Positions 1-9,877 are shown, counted from the stretch's first letter. The stretch: 48,107 nucleotides of DNA from Planctomycetaceae bacterium (GCA_020850695.1 JADZEF010000043.1:1-48107), one strand, 5' to 3'. Made by a program: numbers and translations. Notes: generated by a model from the sequence alone, not told the origin.

Positions 1-1374
<1,374 letters not shown>

Positions 1375-1390
1375 TATCGGTCTCGTCCGA

Positions 1391-1735
1391 ATGCAACGAC
1401 TCAAGGAAATCGCCGTCGCCACAATGGTCATCTTTGTGGTGACGGCGATTCCACTTTATCCCTTCACACGACCGCTCGTCGTTGCCGTCGTTGTCCATTT
1501 CGCGGTGACTGCTCTCTACTTTCTCGTTCTCTCGACTCGCATGCAGAACCAGGTCGAAGGAGCAATTGTCGTCGTCGTCATTGCGGTCCTGTTGGCCATC
1601 CTCATTCCCGCGGTTCAGTCCGCCCGCGAACGACAACTGCAGAAAGTTGGTGCGGTCCCGCGCGGCCCGTCTCATGCGACGCCGCCTGCGCTTGGATCAG
1701 CCAGGGTGCCGGATCAACGCCAGCAGCCGCGGTAA
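1391..1735 (+). CDS. Small predicted membrane protein with pilin-like hydrophobic segment
   Basis: I do not recognise this 114-residue protein. It has three hydrophobic stretches (about residues 7-26, 27-47 and 56-76), so it should sit in the inner membrane. The last stretch, VVVIAVLLAILIPAVQSARE, resembles the N-terminal helix of planctomycete pilin-like/DUF1559 proteins, where a hydrophobic run leads into PAVQxARE. Here the helix is internal, there is no GFT(L/I)xE processing site and no large periplasmic domain follows. The tail is Pro/Arg-rich and low in complexity. It starts 16 bp after aconitase and could be co-transcribed. The last 18 bases through the TAA stop match the 16S rRNA 530-loop word, so the original C-terminus may have been altered. 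Confidence 0.55.
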   Translation: MQRLKEIAVATMVIFVVTAIPLYPFTRPLVVAVVVHFAVTALYFLVLSTRMQNQVEGAIVVVVIAVLLAILIPAVQSARERQLQKVGAVPRGPSHATPPALGSARVPDQRQQPR

Positions 1736-1736
1736 T
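1719..1736 (+). other. 18-nt exact match to the universal 16S rRNA 530-loop sequence
   Basis: Bases 1719-1736 read GCCAGCAGCCGCGGTAAT, the universal small-subunit rRNA word around E. coli positions 517-534 (the 515F primer site). The bases on either side do not resemble 16S, so this is not an rRNA gene. The TAA at 1733-1735 is the stop of the upstream small membrane-protein gene. It may be chance or a small rRNA-derived scar. Confidence 0.6.
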
Positions 1737-1741
1737 CATCG

Positions 1742-1759
1742 GCCCGTGAACTCACGGGC
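1742..1759. terminator. Perfect 8-bp hairpin between convergent genes
   Basis: GCCCGTGA and TCACGGGC pair around a 2-nt loop in the 25-bp space between the small membrane-protein gene (stop 1735) and the convergent phosphodiesterase gene (stop 1761). Neither side has a clear U-run, so intrinsic termination is inferred from position and symmetry only. Confidence 0.4.
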
Positions 1760-1760
1760 G

Positions 1761-2618
1761 TCATCGGCCCGTTGCAAGTCCGACCAGCCGCAAGACCGCC
1801 GGCTTGTCGGTCGTGATCCCGAGAATTCCCAAGTCGACCAGCCGGCGGGCTTCCTCGGGATCATTGACGGTCCACGCGTAACACGGGATTTTCGCCGCCG
1901 TCAGGCGTTCGATCAGGGCCGCATCAAATAGAGAAGTCTTGCCCCCCAGGTCCAGCCCCGTCGCGCCGATCCGGCGGACGGTCTCCATCAGCTCGTCGGC
2001 CTTCGGCGGCTGCTTGTCCTTGCCGGGGAATCCCACCACCCAGTAGCGTTCGAGGTCAGGCAGCTCGCGGGTGGCCGCCTCGATCACCGCCGCGTTGAAG
2101 CTGATCAGGCAGGTCTGTGCGGCAGGGCGGTTCGCCTTTTTCAAGACCCCCTTCAGGACCGGCACGATCTCGGGGCCGCACTTCACCTCGATGAATAGCC
2201 GGCGGCCAGCGGGTATCGAATCAAGAATGTCCTCGAGGCGAGGCACTTTCTCGCCCGCGAACCGGGAACTCTTCCACGTCCCGACGTCGAGCTGCCGGAT
2301 CTCTTCGAACGTCATGTCCGAGATCTTGCGGTCCGGCCCGCCGTACCGCTTCGGCGTGGCGTCATGCATCACGACGATCTGCCGATCCTTCGAGAGATAG
2401 ACGTCGATCTCGACGGCGTCCGCCTGCTGCTCCCAGGCGAGCTTGACGGACGCCAGCGTGTTCTCCGGAGCATCGAACGAAGCGCCCCGGTGGGCGATGA
2501 TTTCCGCCGCCCGAAGCGGTGCCGTCCCGAACAGAGCCGCTGCGCCGGCCAGTGCGCCGCAGAGCCACGCAGCGACGGTCGTCCGACGCATCCGACGGGA
2601 GGGTCGCATCGTCCTCAT
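1761..2618 (-). CDS. Secreted glycerophosphodiester phosphodiesterase (GDPD family)
   Basis: Hydrolyses glycerophosphodiesters to glycerol-3-phosphate and an alcohol, outside the cytoplasm. The ATG at 2618 gives 285 residues; the open frame runs further up, but the arginine-rich start followed by a hydrophobic segment ending GTAPLRAAE (signal peptide) fits this start or the ATG at 2609. The GDPD core follows immediately: IIAHRGASFDAPENT (catalytic His near residue 43), then DAVEIDVYLSKDRQIVVMHD with the metal-binding Glu/Asp pair and second His. FIEVKCG is the third metal-ligand strand, and the C-terminal YAWTVNDPEEARRLVDLG completes the TIM barrel. It stands alone, convergent with the upstream membrane-protein gene. 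Confidence 0.9.
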   Translation of the reverse strand: MRTMRPSRRMRRTTVAAWLCGALAGAAALFGTAPLRAAEIIAHRGASFDAPENTLASVKLAWEQQADAVEIDVYLSKDRQIVVMHDATPKRYGGPDRKISDMTFEEIRQLDVGTWKSSRFAGEKVPRLEDILDSIPAGRRLFIEVKCGPEIVPVLKGVLKKANRPAAQTCLISFNAAVIEAATRELPDLERYWVVGFPGKDKQPPKADELMETVRRIGATGLDLGGKTSLFDAALIERLTAAKIPCYAWTVNDPEEARRLVDLGILGITTDKPAVLRLVGLATGR

Positions 2619-2935
2619 TTCAGATCTTTCGGTTGCAATGTTGATTTTGGTTCCGGGGCGAGGCACATCCGGCCGACGGCAGATCACGATGGTAGGACGT
2701 CGTGCGGGGCGAGGTCCAGCGACGTGTAGTCACTGAATGTCAGCACTGTCCATTATGACAGAAGTTCTTTCTGCATCGCGAGTTGCGGCGTCACTGGGGC
2801 CTCGTCGGTAGACAGGTTCGTGCGCTCTTCCTTAGGATTGATCCTGAGCTGTTGGCTTTGCGGGTGTGACCCGTCGCGCCATTTTTCCGGCGCCGTCCGA
2901 GGCGGAAACACCCCGTTTATTTTCAGGAGATGGTG

Positions 2936-4507
2936 GTGTCCGACCTTGTGGACGTATTGAAATCGATCGTGTTAAAGGTTCAATCGCTGGCGGAAAAGGA
3001 CGAGGAACTCCGCTGTCAGCTGCGGCTTCTCGGTGAATCGCTGGTGGCTCTGGCCGCGCCCGCCTCCGCGCCGGCCCCCGTTGTGGTGTCGACCACTCCC
3101 GATGCGTCGCTTTTCGGCGTCGTCGTTCCGGCTCCCGAGCCCGCGCCCCCCCCGCCGCGGCGGGTGGAAGTCCCGAGGCCTGCCGGCCCGTCCGAACCGC
3201 TCCCCGAGCTGACGCTCGGAAAGTACATCCCCGCCCCCGCGGCGACGGCCGCCCCGCGCGTCGAAGGCGAGCGAACCTTCGCCCCTCCCACCGACGCCGA
3301 CCTCGCCCTCGTCGAAGCCCGCGCCAAACTCAAGGGTGATACCAGCCGCTGGGCCGCCGAGCGCCGTCGCCGCATCGCCCAGGGCGCCGTCGTCTCCATC
3401 GACCTCGCCCCGCACGACCGCGAATACATCACCAAGGCGAAGGAGCTTCCCGGCTGCTTCCTCTGGATGTGCCACCTCAACGCCCCCGAGCCGCTCGACA
3501 TCGCCGACTACGAGACGCTGGGGCACACGTTCGACAATCTCGCGAAGGCGGCGTCCATTGTCCGCCGCATCCGCGAAGTGGGGGGAGCGGACGAGCTCGA
3601 CCTCCACCGCTCGCTCGACCTGCTGGCCGAGTCGCAATCGGCGGTGCGGGCCGGAATCGCGGCGATGAACGGCCCCGTCGACACCGACCAGATGGCGGTC
3701 TTCCTCTGGCTGCGACAGACGGCCGCCGACGAGCGCTACTACATCCGCCGCCACATGCGGCTGGACGATCCCGCCGACCCCAAGGCCTGGGCCGACCTTG
3801 CCGATCGCTTGCAAGGGCTCGACGAGCGGGTCGAGGAATCGGGCCGCAAAGGGAAGAAACGCCACAAGCTGATCGGAAAGATCAAGCACAAGCTGGCGAC
3901 CATCACCGAGGACCCGAAGCTGGCGGCCGAAGAATGGCCGTCGATCGCCGAAGCGGTCGACGAACTGATCAAGGACGGCATGGCCCCCAGCAATCGCGAG
4001 CTCCGCGACCTGCTGCTTCCCTTCGTCGACGACATGCCCGAGTTCGAGCCGATGCCCTGGGGCTTCCAGCTGGCCCTCAAGGCGATCGACCAGCACCTCG
4101 CCACAACCCCGCCGGCCCCCGTCCGCAGCAATGGCTCGGTCCCTGAAGTGGTGCGACAGGTGGCGCCGCTGCTGCGAGGGAAGACCATCGTCCTCATCGG
4201 CGGCGACCGTCGCCCGGCCGCGGAGGAATCTCTCGTCGAAGCCTTCGAGCTCAACGATCTTTACTGGATCGAAACCCGCGAGCACCAGTCGATCACCGGA
4301 TTCGAATCGTACGTCGCCCGGCCCGAAGTCGCCGCGGTGCTGCTGGCCATCCGCTGGTCGAGCCATTCCTTCGGCGAAGTGAAAGGCTTCTGCGAAAACT
4401 ACGATAAGCCGCTCGTGCGTCTTCCGGGTGGATACAATCCAACGCAGGTGGCGACGCAGATCCTGGCCCAGTGCAGCGACCGCCTGCGGGTCGAGGTGAC
4501 GGGCTGA
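2936..4507 (+). CDS. Hypothetical protein with C-terminal DUF2325-like domain
   Basis: About 523 residues, function unknown. The start is ambiguous: ATG at 2930 overlaps the Shine-Dalgarno AGGAG (2925-2929), while GTG at 2936 has an ideal 6-nt gap, so I prefer 2936. Residues 1-40 look like a short coiled coil. A long Pro/Ala-rich linker follows to about residue 110, then a charged, mostly helical middle region. From about residue 417 the sequence TIVLIGGDRR...AVLLAIRWSSHS...KPLVRLPGG matches the pattern of DUF2325: a Rossmann-like strand with GG, a hydrophobic strand ending in a His/Ser pair, then KPLV. I infer a nucleotide- or partner-sensing module attached to a scaffold. No operon partner is visible; a hairpin pair lies 48 bp downstream. 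Confidence 0.75.
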   Translation: MSDLVDVLKSIVLKVQSLAEKDEELRCQLRLLGESLVALAAPASAPAPVVVSTTPDASLFGVVVPAPEPAPPPPRRVEVPRPAGPSEPLPELTLGKYIPAPAATAAPRVEGERTFAPPTDADLALVEARAKLKGDTSRWAAERRRRIAQGAVVSIDLAPHDREYITKAKELPGCFLWMCHLNAPEPLDIADYETLGHTFDNLAKAASIVRRIREVGGADELDLHRSLDLLAESQSAVRAGIAAMNGPVDTDQMAVFLWLRQTAADERYYIRRHMRLDDPADPKAWADLADRLQGLDERVEESGRKGKKRHKLIGKIKHKLATITEDPKLAAEEWPSIAEAVDELIKDGMAPSNRELRDLLLPFVDDMPEFEPMPWGFQLALKAIDQHLATTPPAPVRSNGSVPEVVRQVAPLLRGKTIVLIGGDRRPAAEESLVEAFELNDLYWIETREHQSITGFESYVARPEVAAVLLAIRWSSHSFGEVKGFCENYDKPLVRLPGGYNPTQVATQILAQCSDRLRVEVTG

Positions 4508-4554
4508 CCGCGGCCCCGCGCGAGGGGGAGCGGCAAAGCCATGTGTCGGCGATC

Positions 4555-4641
4555 GTAGTCCGGCCTTCCCAGGCCGGACGAAAAGACGTGTCCCAATCTC
4601 GCAGTATGGCATCCCCACCCGGCCTTGGAAGGCCGAGCCAC
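4555..4641. repeat. Inverted pair of REP-like palindromes (CCGGCCTTCCCAGGCCGG family)
   Basis: 4555-4579 is GTAG followed by a palindrome TCCGGCCT/AGGCCGGA with a 4-nt loop. 4617-4641 carries a related palindrome (CGGCCTTGGAAGGCCG) in opposite orientation, its foot reading GTGG. GTAG plus hairpin, in inverted pairs, is the described architecture of REP/BIME elements. It lies between two plus-strand genes. Confidence 0.65.
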
Positions 4642-4673
4642 GGCGTACTCGACCGTCAATCGCTCATCACCCC

Positions 4674-5126
4674 ATGCCCGCACACCGCATCCGCCTGCAC
4701 GGTCCATGGGAGATCCGCTGGATCACCCCGGCCCCGCAGCGTCCCTTTGCGGGGGAATCAGTCGAAGGCCTCTTTCTCAAGCCGGACCTGGTGCGCATGC
4801 CGGCTGCCTGGCAGATGCTGTTCGGACCCGCCCGCGGAACCGTCGAGTTCGCCCGCGTCTTCCAATGGCCGACGAACCTCGAGCCCGGCGAGCAGGCATG
4901 GCTCGTCTTCGACGGAGTCGGTGGAGCGGGTCGCATCACGCTGAATGGAGAGCCGCTGGGCGACCTCGCGACGAAGGGGCGTTTCGAGATCACGTCCCGG
5001 CTGGCGTCCGTGAACCGGCTCAGCGTCGAAGTGACGTGCGATCCGACTCAATCGCCAGACGATGGCGCACAAGGCGGCCTCTACGCCACCGTGGCCCTGG
5101 AACTGATCGACCCGAGGGACGGCTGA
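4674..5126 (+). CDS. Small protein resembling a sugar-binding jelly-roll domain (GH2 N-terminal type)
   Basis: 150 residues, no signal peptide. The segments IRLHGPWEIRW, FARVFQWPTNLEPGEQAWLVFDGVGGAGRITLNGEPLG and RFEITSRLASVNRLSVEV follow the pattern of the galactose-binding-like beta-sandwich found at the N-terminus of glycoside hydrolase family 2 enzymes (R-F-x-P, L-x-F-x-G-V, x-x-V-x-L-N-G). No catalytic barrel follows, so this is a stand-alone domain or a small relative. Start ATG at 4674; no strong ribosome site. The gene is convergent with the esterase gene, with 12 bp between stops. Cytoplasmic location is inferred from the lack of export signal; function is not known. Confidence 0.65.
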   Translation: MPAHRIRLHGPWEIRWITPAPQRPFAGESVEGLFLKPDLVRMPAAWQMLFGPARGTVEFARVFQWPTNLEPGEQAWLVFDGVGGAGRITLNGEPLGDLATKGRFEITSRLASVNRLSVEVTCDPTQSPDDGAQGGLYATVALELIDPRDG

Positions 5127-5138
5127 TCCGCCCCATGC

Positions 5139-7229
5139 TCACCGCTTCGCCTTCACCTGCCACTCCTCGTCAAAGAAGTCGGCATCGGCGATCTTCCCCG
5201 GCCACACGTTCCCCGGAGGCGTCCGCAGATCGACGATGGCCCAGTCGGGCAGCATCGGCACCTGGCGGGCGTTGTTGAGATAGGCGTACTCGCGGAACGT
5301 GAACGACGAGTTGAGGACGACGTACTTCTTCGGGTTGAGCGGGTTCGGATAGATGAGGATCGGCGCGTGATGCGTCGCATCGAACGACCGCTCCTTCGTC
5401 TTGCCATCGGCCGAGGCCTTCACGATGAGCTTGTCGCCGTCGTAGCGGATGGGCAGCCGGTCGGCGATCTTCGCGAAGACTGCGTTCGATGACGGATCGC
5501 CCCACAGGACGAGGTTCATCCCGGCGATGTCGGCCTCGGTGATGTCCTTGTCGTCTTTGACGCGCGCCTGCCCGCGGAAGTGCCGCCGCCAGTGCTCGAT
5601 CGCTCGATCGAGTTCGCCCCGCGCCCAGGCGTCCGTCTTCTCGTACTTCGCTTGGCCCGTCGGCCGCACGAAGACGAAACCGTCAAGGAAGGCGTCATCG
5701 ATGGGGCCTTGAAGACCGTGGACTTTCCGAAGTCTGGACTTCGAAGGAGGCTGCTCTCCTTCGACCCACTCCAGGCCTCTCTGGTGGAACGACAGCCCCG
5801 CGCTCCGGTCGCTGCGAATGAACTTCGAGGGCTTGAAAGTCTGGTTGATCGGCTGGTGATGGTCGCTCACCGTCTCGGTAACCTGAATCTCGGGAGCGGC
5901 ACCGGGCCAGGTACCCGCCGGGAAGTTGATCGTGAAAGCCGTCACCCCATGGACTTCGAGATGAACCTTGCCCGAAACCCGCATTGAGGCGGAAATCGAA
6001 GCCGGCTCCCAATGCGAGTCCAGTCCGTCAATCGTTACCCACGCCGACTGGTTGTACTTCAATGTCGGAGTCGCAAGGGCAACCATCTCCGGCACCCTGT
6101 TTCGACCGAGGCGGACGATGTCTCTCAATGACGCCTCAACCTGCCGCGCCGATTCGGGATGATAGCTGTGTCCTGTCCCGGGGCCGATGATGTGAACCAG
6201 GCGAATTCCGCTCTCGGCGAGGGCCGTTTCCATGACATCCGCCGCCTGCTTCTGGATGTCTTTTTCGCCCGAATATGCGACGGTCGGGCACATCAGCAGG
6301 TTCCAAGCCCACTTGTCGCAGTCGTACCACTGCCACAGCTTTTCTTCCCACCACGTCGGCTTCAGCGTCTCCTTCTGGAAGAACTCCAGAAACTTCGGCG
6401 TCTCGCTGAAGCCCGCCCCGGGGTTGGCGGCCGCCCACAGCGTCGGATAGTGCACCGCCAGCTGCCACGTCGACGCACCGCCCATCGAGAACCCGCGGAC
6501 GGTGATGCGGTCCTCGTCGATCCTGTACCGCTTCTTCACATCCTCCATCGCCTCGAAGACGTCGACTTCGCCGGCGAACTTGTTCGCGTTCGAATATCGC
6601 CCGTACGGATGCAGCACGATCGTGTCTTCGGGAGCGAACTGCCCCACCGACTTCCGCCGGTTCTGAAGGAAGTTCACCTCGCTCAACGTCTCGCCGCGGC
6701 CATGGAACCAGAGGTCGAGCCGATGCCGATAGGGGCTCTTCGGGTTGAACGACTCGGGCACGACAAGTCCGTAGGGCTGCACCGATCCATCGATCTTCGA
6801 GACATACCCTCGCACCACCAGACCCGTTGCGGTGGTCCACGGAGCTTCGCCTTTGGCCAGCTGTGAGGCGCGCTCTTGGCCTTCCTTCAGGAGTTCATAG
6901 GCGACGGGAATCTCCTTCGCGTCGAAGAATTCCTGATAGGTCAGCGCCGTGTTGACTGCCTCCCAGTAGATGCGGATGTCGGGCAGCAGCGCGAGCGTCT
7001 TCGGATTCTTCGATTCGGCCAGCTTGCCGATGGAGGCCTTGAGGTCATCGAGTCCCGCCTGGAGCTTCGACTTGTCTTCGGCAGGCACCTCGACGCCCAG
7101 CTTGGGCACGCGCCGCACCGTCTCGGGATTATTGTCGGCAGGACCGTCCGCACGGGCCGAAGCCACCATTCCTGAGACGAACCACAGGACCAAAACCGAT
7201 CCGACTGCAACCGGCCGCAACCGCGCCAT
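5139..7229 (-). CDS. Secreted alpha/beta-hydrolase (esterase/prolyl-oligopeptidase-like)
   Basis: 696 residues from ATG 7229, chosen because AGGAG precedes it and MARLRPVAVGSVLVLWF begins a clear signal peptide ending ASARA; the upstream 35 codons of the open frame are probably not translated. A helical N-terminal part (to about 125) is followed by an alpha/beta-hydrolase core: HRLDLWFHGRG (oxyanion strand), then RITVRGFSMGGAST with nucleophile Ser248 in GFSMGG, and a later GPGTGHSYHPES supplying the catalytic His. The C-terminal 300 residues include a beta-rich part and a stretch with YIYP-like and NSSFTFREYAYLNNARQ motifs typical of large planctomycete peptidases/esterases. The substrate cannot be told from sequence; an ester or short peptide is likely. 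Confidence 0.85.
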   Translation of the reverse strand: MARLRPVAVGSVLVLWFVSGMVASARADGPADNNPETVRRVPKLGVEVPAEDKSKLQAGLDDLKASIGKLAESKNPKTLALLPDIRIYWEAVNTALTYQEFFDAKEIPVAYELLKEGQERASQLAKGEAPWTTATGLVVRGYVSKIDGSVQPYGLVVPESFNPKSPYRHRLDLWFHGRGETLSEVNFLQNRRKSVGQFAPEDTIVLHPYGRYSNANKFAGEVDVFEAMEDVKKRYRIDEDRITVRGFSMGGASTWQLAVHYPTLWAAANPGAGFSETPKFLEFFQKETLKPTWWEEKLWQWYDCDKWAWNLLMCPTVAYSGEKDIQKQAADVMETALAESGIRLVHIIGPGTGHSYHPESARQVEASLRDIVRLGRNRVPEMVALATPTLKYNQSAWVTIDGLDSHWEPASISASMRVSGKVHLEVHGVTAFTINFPAGTWPGAAPEIQVTETVSDHHQPINQTFKPSKFIRSDRSAGLSFHQRGLEWVEGEQPPSKSRLRKVHGLQGPIDDAFLDGFVFVRPTGQAKYEKTDAWARGELDRAIEHWRRHFRGQARVKDDKDITEADIAGMNLVLWGDPSSNAVFAKIADRLPIRYDGDKLIVKASADGKTKERSFDATHHAPILIYPNPLNPKKYVVLNSSFTFREYAYLNNARQVPMLPDWAIVDLRTPPGNVWPGKIADADFFDEEWQVKAKR

Positions 7230-7393
7230 GACGGCTCTCCTGGCGATGAAGACACTCGTGGATGGCGGCGATCGTAGCAACATCGTCCGGGGGATTCGAC
7301 GCAGCCCGCGATGCTCAATCCAGAGTGGGTCCATCCTTCAATTGGTGGCGGTGCGTCGAATCACGGATCTCTGCTCTCAGCGTTCCGCAAATC

Positions 7394-7600
7394 TTTTTCC
7401 ACCACGGAGACACGGAGTCACGGAGAAAACAAAGGCGGAAATGCGAAAGGTCATCACACAGGGGGAAGCAGAGAGAAAACCAGCAGAGGCGGAGAGGATC
7501 ACTGTCGCATTCATCACGTGCCTCTTCTCCGCTCTCTCTGCTTGCTTCTGTCAAATGCCCTTTGTCTTCTCCGTGACTCCGTGTCTCCGTGGTAAAAAAT
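7394..7600. repeat. ~207-bp inverted-repeat element (CCACGGAGACACGGAG family), copy 1
   Basis: The left arm (7394-7436) and right arm (about 7555-7600) are near-perfect inverted copies of about 40 bp containing CCACGGAGACACGGAGTC. Inside is a second imperfect inverted repeat of purine-rich against pyrimidine-rich tracts (GGGGAAGCAGAGAG against CTCTCTGCTTGC). No ORF inside looks genuine. A diverged copy lies at 10886-11050. This fills most of the 420-bp spacer between the esterase and EpmA-like genes. Confidence 0.85.
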
Positions 7601-7649
7601 GCCTTGGATCGAGTCGACCATCCGTCGCCATCAACACCCAACTCGATGC

Positions 7650-8690
7650 TCACGCGCGATCGAAGGGGAACGCCATCACTTCCGCCAGCGATTCCTTGCC
7701 CGCTGCCAGCATCACCAGGCGGTCGAATCCCAAGGCGACGCCCGAGCACTCGGGCAATCCGGCGTCCATGGCCTCCAAAAGACGGCTTCCGGCCGGCAAG
7801 GCGCTCAGGCCTTCGCGGCTCCGGATGTCGGACTGAACCTCGATCCGCTTCCGCAACTCGTCGGGATCGGTCAACTCGTGATACCCGTTGCACAGCTCGA
7901 TGCCGCCGATGTAGAGCTCGAACCTCTCGGCGACCGGCGGGTTGTCGTCGCGAACCTGCGCCAGGGCCGACTGGCTGGCGGGAAAGTCATACAGAAAGAC
8001 CGGCCGCGTCGTCCCCAGATTCGGCTCGACCACGCAGGCCAGCAGCAGGTTCAGCCACCCGTCCCGGTCGTCCCGCTGCAATCCGGGGGGGGCCGAAATC
8101 CCGTGCCGTTCCGCCAGCGCCGCCAATTCCTCCGTCGTGCAATCCAGCACTCGCTGCCCCGCGTATTGCTCGAATGCCTCGTCGTAGGTCAGCCGCAGGA
8201 AGGGGGCCGTGCCCATGCGGAGTCCAAGGGCCAGCGCCCCTTCGATTCGACCCTGTCCCCCCTGCCAGATTGCCGCATCCACGACGGCCCGCACCAGCCC
8301 TTCCGTGCACGCCATCTGCTCGTGCATCGTATCGCCCACGCGATACCACTCGATCATCGTGAACTCGGGATTGTGCAGCCGTCCCACCTCGCCGCGACGC
8401 ATGACGCGCGACAGTTGAAAGATTTGCGCGGCCCCCGCGGCCAGCAGCCGCTTCATATGAAATTCGGGGGAGGTCTGCAGATAAAACGTTTCTGCGCTCG
8501 GAAGGCTCGAGCTTTCCGTGCGGAAGGGATCGAGGTGGGCGTCGACGACGACATCGCGGGACAGCACGGGCGTCTCGACTTCCCAGTATCCAATGTCCAG
8601 GAAGTATCGTCGGATCGCCTGCAGCAACGTGCTCCGGAGACGGATCACGTCGAGCTCCGCCGACGGTAGGTAGGGCGCGCCGGATTGCAC
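7650..8690 (-). CDS. epmA: EF-P--(R)-beta-lysine ligase-like class II lysyl-tRNA synthetase paralogue
   Basis: About 346 residues, the catalytic core of a class II lysyl-tRNA synthetase without the anticodon-binding domain, as in EpmA/GenX/PoxA, which lysylates elongation factor P. Motif 2 is clear: FQLSRVMRRGEVGRLHNPEF then TMIEWYR (about residues 90-117). Motif 3 is GVALGFDRL (about 317-325) near the C-terminus. The start is uncertain. The frame is open far upstream, but that part overlaps the neighbouring gene on the same strand and reads as non-protein. GTG 8690, TTG 8696 or ATG 8834 (a 31-bp overlap with the upstream stop) are candidates; similarity to the family begins at ELDVIRLRSTLL, so I use 8690. 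It follows the prenyltransferase-fold gene and may be co-transcribed. Confidence 0.88.
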   Translation of the reverse strand: MQSGAPYLPSAELDVIRLRSTLLQAIRRYFLDIGYWEVETPVLSRDVVVDAHLDPFRTESSSLPSAETFYLQTSPEFHMKRLLAAGAAQIFQLSRVMRRGEVGRLHNPEFTMIEWYRVGDTMHEQMACTEGLVRAVVDAAIWQGGQGRIEGALALGLRMGTAPFLRLTYDEAFEQYAGQRVLDCTTEELAALAERHGISAPPGLQRDDRDGWLNLLLACVVEPNLGTTRPVFLYDFPASQSALAQVRDDNPPVAERFELYIGGIELCNGYHELTDPDELRKRIEVQSDIRSREGLSALPAGSRLLEAMDAGLPECSGVALGFDRLVMLAAGKESLAEVMAFPFDRA

Positions 8691-8803
8691 GGTCAATTCC
8701 CATCCGTTGAAAAATCGCTCCGGGGTCGAGCGTCCGCCTCCCGCGGCGGGTCGAAACGGGATCGTGTCGGTCCACTGAGAGAGCTCAGCGGGGCTCGAAC
8801 CGC

Positions 8804-9877
8804 TCAGGGCCCGGCGGTTTCGATCTGTCCGCATTCCTTCAGCGCCATGATGGCGAACGCCGTCCCCGCATGAGTGATGTAGTGCTTGCTGTCCTTGAAG
8901 GCGGATCGAGTGAACCATCGACCGCTCTCGCGCTGGTTCGCCTTGAGCCAGGCGATTCCCTTCTCGATCCGCGGATCCGCCGAGGGGATACCGGCCTTTC
9001 GCAGGACGTAGAGGACGAAGCCGGTTCCGTAACCATCGCTGGTCTTGAGATCGTGCTCCCTGCCGTCGCCGCGCTTCCATGGTCCCAGCGAGGCAAGGTT
9101 CCACCCGCCGTCGGTTCCCTGCAGCCCCCACAACGTCTCGACGACGCTTTTCCGCTCGGCGTCCGTGAAGATCCCCTCAATCATCGTCGAAGCCCACAGC
9201 ATCATCACCTTGTGATGCAGCGTCGGAGCTTCGTGCGACTTCAGCCATTGCCGGATTCCCTCGAGCCCCTCGCGGGCTTCCGGCGTCGAGGCATAATTGT
9301 CCGGTGCGACTCCCACGGCGATCGCCGCCAGGGTCACGCCATAGTGGTCATCGAGCTCCATCGGCGGCCACCCGCACTTGATCCACTGAAAGCCCCCGTC
9401 CCGGCGCTGCCGCGTCCACATCAGGTCAAACGCCGAACGGGCCGCGGGCGAAAGCTTGCCCGTGGTCGCCGAATCGTTGAATGCGAGCGCCGCCGCCGTG
9501 GCAACCACTTCGGCATCCCACCGCGGTCCCTTTTCCTCCCACCGCTGCATGACCAGCGACTCCGCTTCGCGGCGGATGTCGCGATGCGCCTCGACGTCCG
9601 CGGCAATGGCCGGACGGGCATAGAGGTAGGCGTAGTTGGTATGGCAGGTGAAGCATCCCCGCTGCGTCTGCCAGGAGAGGGCGGCATTGTCGAGAAACCG
9701 CGCCGCACGGGTCAGCGAGAAGCTCTTCGCAACGGGCTCTTCCGGAAGATTGGGGCCGGGGTTCTCGAAGTTTTCGCGCGTCGGCGGCTCGTCAGCGATC
9801 GCTCGAAGATTTCCCGCGCCGGAGAACAGGCCGGCGAGGGTGACTCCCCAAAGCGTCAACCTTGCGAAGTGGGTCAT
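8804..9877 (-). CDS. Exported prenyltransferase/squalene-cyclase-repeat protein with CxxCH motif
   Basis: 357 residues from ATG 9877, preceded by AAGGA at suitable spacing and followed by a signal peptide (MTHFARLTLWGVTLAGLFSG...). The upstream extension to 10315 is rejected. The body is alpha-alpha repeat sequence with QW-like motifs: RRDGGFQWIKCG, GLQGTDGGWNLASLG, ANQRESGRWFTRS, characteristic of the squalene-hopene cyclase/prenyltransferase toroid fold. Residues 75-79 are CFTCH, a covalent c-type haem attachment motif, within RGCFTCHTNYAY. The DxDD catalytic motif of cyclases is not seen, so terpene cyclisation is unlikely. I infer a periplasmic, possibly haem-bearing structural or binding protein; such proteins are common in planctomycetes but uncharacterised. 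Transcribed away from the sigma-factor gene. Confidence 0.82.
   Translation of the reverse strand: MTHFARLTLWGVTLAGLFSGAGNLRAIADEPPTRENFENPGPNLPEEPVAKSFSLTRAARFLDNAALSWQTQRGCFTCHTNYAYLYARPAIAADVEAHRDIRREAESLVMQRWEEKGPRWDAEVVATAAALAFNDSATTGKLSPAARSAFDLMWTRQRRDGGFQWIKCGWPPMELDDHYGVTLAAIAVGVAPDNYASTPEAREGLEGIRQWLKSHEAPTLHHKVMMLWASTMIEGIFTDAERKSVVETLWGLQGTDGGWNLASLGPWKRGDGREHDLKTSDGYGTGFVLYVLRKAGIPSADPRIEKGIAWLKANQRESGRWFTRSAFKDSKHYITHAGTAFAIMALKECGQIETAGP

Noticed and set aside
1719-1736. A possible 16S rRNA gene
   Set aside because: Only the 18-base 530-loop word matches; no helix or conserved sequence of 16S is found on either side.
2972-4618. 548-codon minus-strand open frame opposite the DUF2325 gene
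   Set aside because: Composition is Gly/Arg/Val-rich with no recognisable fold; the plus-strand gene has a good ribosome site and domain.
7383-7605. A CRISPR-like array in the CACGGAG repeats
   Set aside because: Units are 8-9 bp with no regular spacers; the structure is one pair of long inverted arms.
8691-9131. N-terminal extension of the EpmA-like protein
   Set aside because: Much of it overlaps the neighbouring gene in another frame, and the family similarity starts only below about 8680.
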